Assembly: GCA_036924285.1 (NCBI GenBank)
Contig: JAYKYS010000001.1
Location: 33,975,501-34,039,500, forward strand
Reading direction: 5' to 3'
Origin: Asterella californica
Taxonomy: Eukaryota; Streptophyta; Marchantiopsida; Marchantiales; Aytoniaceae
DNA length: 64,000 bases
The position numbers and the translations under genes were made by a program. Positions 61,790 to 64,000 of this stretch are shown piece after piece. Every line of letters starts with the position of its first letter. Positions within the stretch are counted from its first letter, which is position 1. The notes below the pieces were generated by a model. It worked only from the letters and a program-made list of their open reading frames with translations, did no database searches and had not been told where the DNA came from.

Positions 61790-62915
61790 TAGCTCCCTCC
61801 GCTCGCCTCTGTTCTCGAACGCAGCGGTGTGGTGCCTGCAACAGAAACCGAAAGTCAGACCTTGCAGAGAAAAGGAAGGATGGCCTTTACTACCATTCAG
61901 GCAATATATAGTAGACATATTACCTTCGAAGGCCCTGTTTGCAACAAGGTTACGGTCCAATGCACTACAAACGGGCATGTATTCAGGCAAAGTCTGTACT
62001 TCCTCAAAGTTGAGCACTGTCCTGGTTCTTTGCTGACAAGGAGAAGCAGTCAGAATATACTCCTCCTCTTCATTCACAAGGTCAGCGTCAGGTTGTTCTA
62101 CTGTAAAGTAATGAATGCGCGTTTGGGCAAAAAATACATTGTCATGTCTGCTATAGTGATACTTTCAGGACTAACAATAGTCTTCCACAGAGAGTCAGTC
62201 CTGGTTTTCTAGATCCCACATGCCATCAGCCATCTACAAGGAGGACTATACTTACCGAATCTAATCATGGACCTCAGGCAGGTTCTCAAAGTTGTACCTA
62301 ATGGATGCTTGCTCCTGTATTTGTTAAACTGGAGGGCCCGGTGGAGGATGTTGTTGTGATTCAATTTCACACAGTTTTTCGTATCTGTGGCACCAAAAAA
62401 GGTAAACAGCTCTTCTCCATCCTGAAGCATACGGTCAGTAATATTTTTCATTGACGGTTGATGGTGAGCCTCAGCCTTGTCTTTCATGCAGTACCCCACC
62501 CCACCATACCTACAAAGGTATGTAGTCTCCGGTTAGTCAAAGCTTTGACACAAACTTCTCCTCCTATAGGTCTATCGACTCCTTTCCACCCAAGAACTGC
62601 GACCAAGCGTTGCTTCATCTGTAAACTACTGCTAGCCTCAAGACAAATAACATCTTGCACATGGAGATGCAAAAGAGTTCTTCCTCTTTCGATCGAAAGC
62701 AAACCGCTGTTGCACTCATCCTGGAGGAAGCGACAGAGTAGGGGCCAACACTTTTCCACATGAAGGTTCTCTCCGGTACAATTGATAGTAACTGAGAGTT
62801 CAAGTCGTTTGGGGATGAGAACCCGAGTCGTTCCTGTCGTCAGAGGTGGCAGCATCTGACAACGTGCTCTTGCTGCTCGTCTGAGTAGCATGTCGAAAGG
62901 AGAGTTTACAAGCAA
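61790..62915 (-). pseudogene. HUH transposase part of Replitron-like copy 2
   Basis: In minus-strand order: IPKRLELSVTINCTG; the HUH motif LLHLHVQD (two histidine codons within 62661-62669); then about 5 extra nucleotides near 62500 that break the frame just before GYCMKDK. The tyrosine is at 62491-62493 and the lysine at 62482-62484. The FNKYRSKHPLG-TLRTCLRSMIR block follows, and the frame to 62209 closes after MACGI. After a further frame change come NEEEEYIL and LPEYMPVCSALDRNL (62077 to about 61930). Over the 96-residue segment starting at the tyrosine motif it agrees with copy 1 at about four in five residues by eye. Both catalytic motifs are kept, but the gene is broken at least three times. 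Confidence 0.75.
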
Positions 62916-62917
62916 AC

Positions 62918-63576
62918 CTAAAAACCTTCGGATCTACGTCTTGGCAGATGCAATGGATACAGTCTAAATGATACACAGCAGCAACTGTAGGTTTGAGAAA
63001 ACGAGAATCGGTGGTAAAACTGTAGGAATTTCAGATAGGAAAACAACTCCGAGTTACTATCCCGCAACACAATCCAAGCTCCTTCAGTTTTGATATAATG
63101 GAAAGGACCCACAAGCGCTTGAAGACAAGTTTGAGATATGGAGAACGACTTACAAATGAGAACACAATCTAGCCTAGGAAGCAGAAATTCAGGTGGGACA
63201 GAAGTATAATGAAAATCAAGATAAACGTATGACCTATACTTGTATAGCTTTAGATCCAAAAGGACATAACAGTTCTGCAATAAACATGATACGGGGGTAA
63301 ACTTAGAGGTCTTCGAAAACAGTCGACATGACATGGCAGAGACGAGTGAGAGCAGACAATCTCGAAAGTGTGAAAACTCTGCTCCTGCACTTCCTCTCGA
63401 GCACCGCACGGAACAGCTAGAGGACTAGATGGAACAAACAGAAGTTCAACAGGGGAAGCAAGTCGCGCAGCAGGAGTGGAAGGAACAGACAAGAAGTCCT
63501 CATCGGCAAGATCATCATCGGCTTCAACTTCAACAACATTCAAGGGCTCACAGCCATCAACTAGCAGGTCCGACAT
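62918..63576 (-). pseudogene. N-terminal part of Replitron-like copy 2 (unknown domain)
   Basis: Starts MSDLLVD at 63576, matching MSQLVVD in copy 1. An acidic and Ser/Pro-rich segment follows (DDDLADEDF-SVPSTP), then a frame change near 63250 into YKYRSYVYLDFHYTSVPPEFL ... GPFHYIKTEGAW ... LRDSNSE. The domain is unknown, but its conservation between independent insertions shows it was under selection in the active element. Confidence 0.6.
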
Positions 63577-64000
63577 ACCGCAGAGGATAGAAAAAGTAGG
63601 AAAACCAGAGAGGACAACTTATCTTGCACGTGGATGTCAATTTGAAGACGCAGCGGATCCAAACGCATGCAGTCGATATAACACGTCTTGAGGTCTGGCG
63701 ATACAGCATCGGCATCGTCTGCCGCTTGCACGATCAGCAACACGTCTACCCATCGCAGTAGACAGTCTCCATCAACGGCAACAACGCAGGAGTCGTTCAC
63801 ATTGGTACTGAAAGAAGCGAGCGAGGTCCTCACGCGCTTGCACACTTTGCCGCATATCGCTCATAGCCAAAAAGCGAGCGAACGAGGACCTCGTGCAGTT
63901 GCAACTTTTACACCTGACCTGTCTCAGCAGCAAGCCGGTCCAAGAACGACAAACAAAAACTGAAGCAGAAACGACAGTGGACGAATCGCTGCCAAGAAAA
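63577..64000 (-). other. 5' region of Replitron-like copy 2
   Basis: Aligns loosely with the GC-rich 5' region of copy 1 (DNA-level resemblance around the GCAGACGATGC phrase). Not clearly coding; cut by the window end. Confidence 0.4.

Larger units (their letters stand above)
61370..64000 (-). mobile_element. Replitron-like HUH-endonuclease transposon, copy 2 (decayed, runs off the window)
   Basis: Minus-strand counterpart of the element at 10.56-14.0 kb, sharing the N-terminal block, HUH motif, tyrosine motif and C-terminal blocks. Direct repeats lie at its downstream end (61.38-61.77 kb). Its 5' part continues beyond 64000; a GAGG-CCTCG-TCGCT phrase is duplicated near 63.83 and 63.88 kb. 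Opposite orientation and different breaks show an independent insertion. Confidence 0.7.

Noticed and set aside
61790..63576. Endogenous CRESS DNA virus Rep
   Set aside because: The YCMK motif is similar, but there is no superfamily-3 helicase Walker motif, a large extra N-terminal domain is shared by both copies, and flanking direct repeats fit a transposon better.

Overview
The window reads as nuclear DNA of a land plant, most likely a non-seed plant (bryophyte or lycophyte; a moss fits well but is not proven). Three things suggest this: an intronless plant-type ATL RING-H2 ubiquitin ligase gene; a roughly 25-exon gene for the plant tandem (two-domain) D-alanine--D-alanine ligase, the chloroplast peptidoglycan enzyme important in moss plastids; and two copies of an HUH-endonuclease transposon that matches the description of Replitrons, which are reported to be abundant in non-seed plants. 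Everything else is AT-rich repeat DNA with decayed transposons.

Layout. 1-5.2 kb: AT-rich spacer, then a GC-richer upstream/leader region. 5.3-7.2 kb (+): ATL gene with two overlapping upstream ORFs. 7.2-10.5 kb: spacer with a 32-bp perfect palindrome, a foldback (MITE-like) element and a hairpin-bearing dispersed repeat. 10.6-14.0 kb (+): Replitron-like copy 1, with an unknown N-terminal domain, an HUH (H-L-H) motif and a Y-C-M-K catalytic tyrosine motif, broken by frame changes. 15.5-17.1 kb: a possible small spliced gene. 17-25 kb: gene-poor, with a rearranged solo LTR at 21.7-22.3 kb. 26.4-29.4 kb (+): decayed Ty3/gypsy pol. 29.6-33.9 kb: hairpin-bearing repeats and a 600-bp AAAT microsatellite. 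34.0-39.35 kb: a Mutator-like element (MULE) with ~95-bp terminal inverted repeats, a decayed transposase on the minus strand and an RPA70-C-like pseudogene on the plus strand. 39.6-51.05 kb (+): DDL. 54.2-56.1 kb (-): LTR plus the end of a PHD-finger Ty3/gypsy element. 57.5-58.7 kb (+): another gypsy gag fragment. 61.4-64.0 kb (-): Replitron-like copy 2, running off the window.

How the parts relate. Only ATL and DDL look like intact host genes, and they share no pathway. The MULE ends about 255 bp upstream of the DDL start codon, so it may supply or disrupt promoter sequence. The two Replitron-like copies are in opposite orientation and share N-terminal, HUH, tyrosine and C-terminal blocks, so they can be used to reconstruct where each copy is broken. 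All homology statements come from reading motifs, not from database searches.
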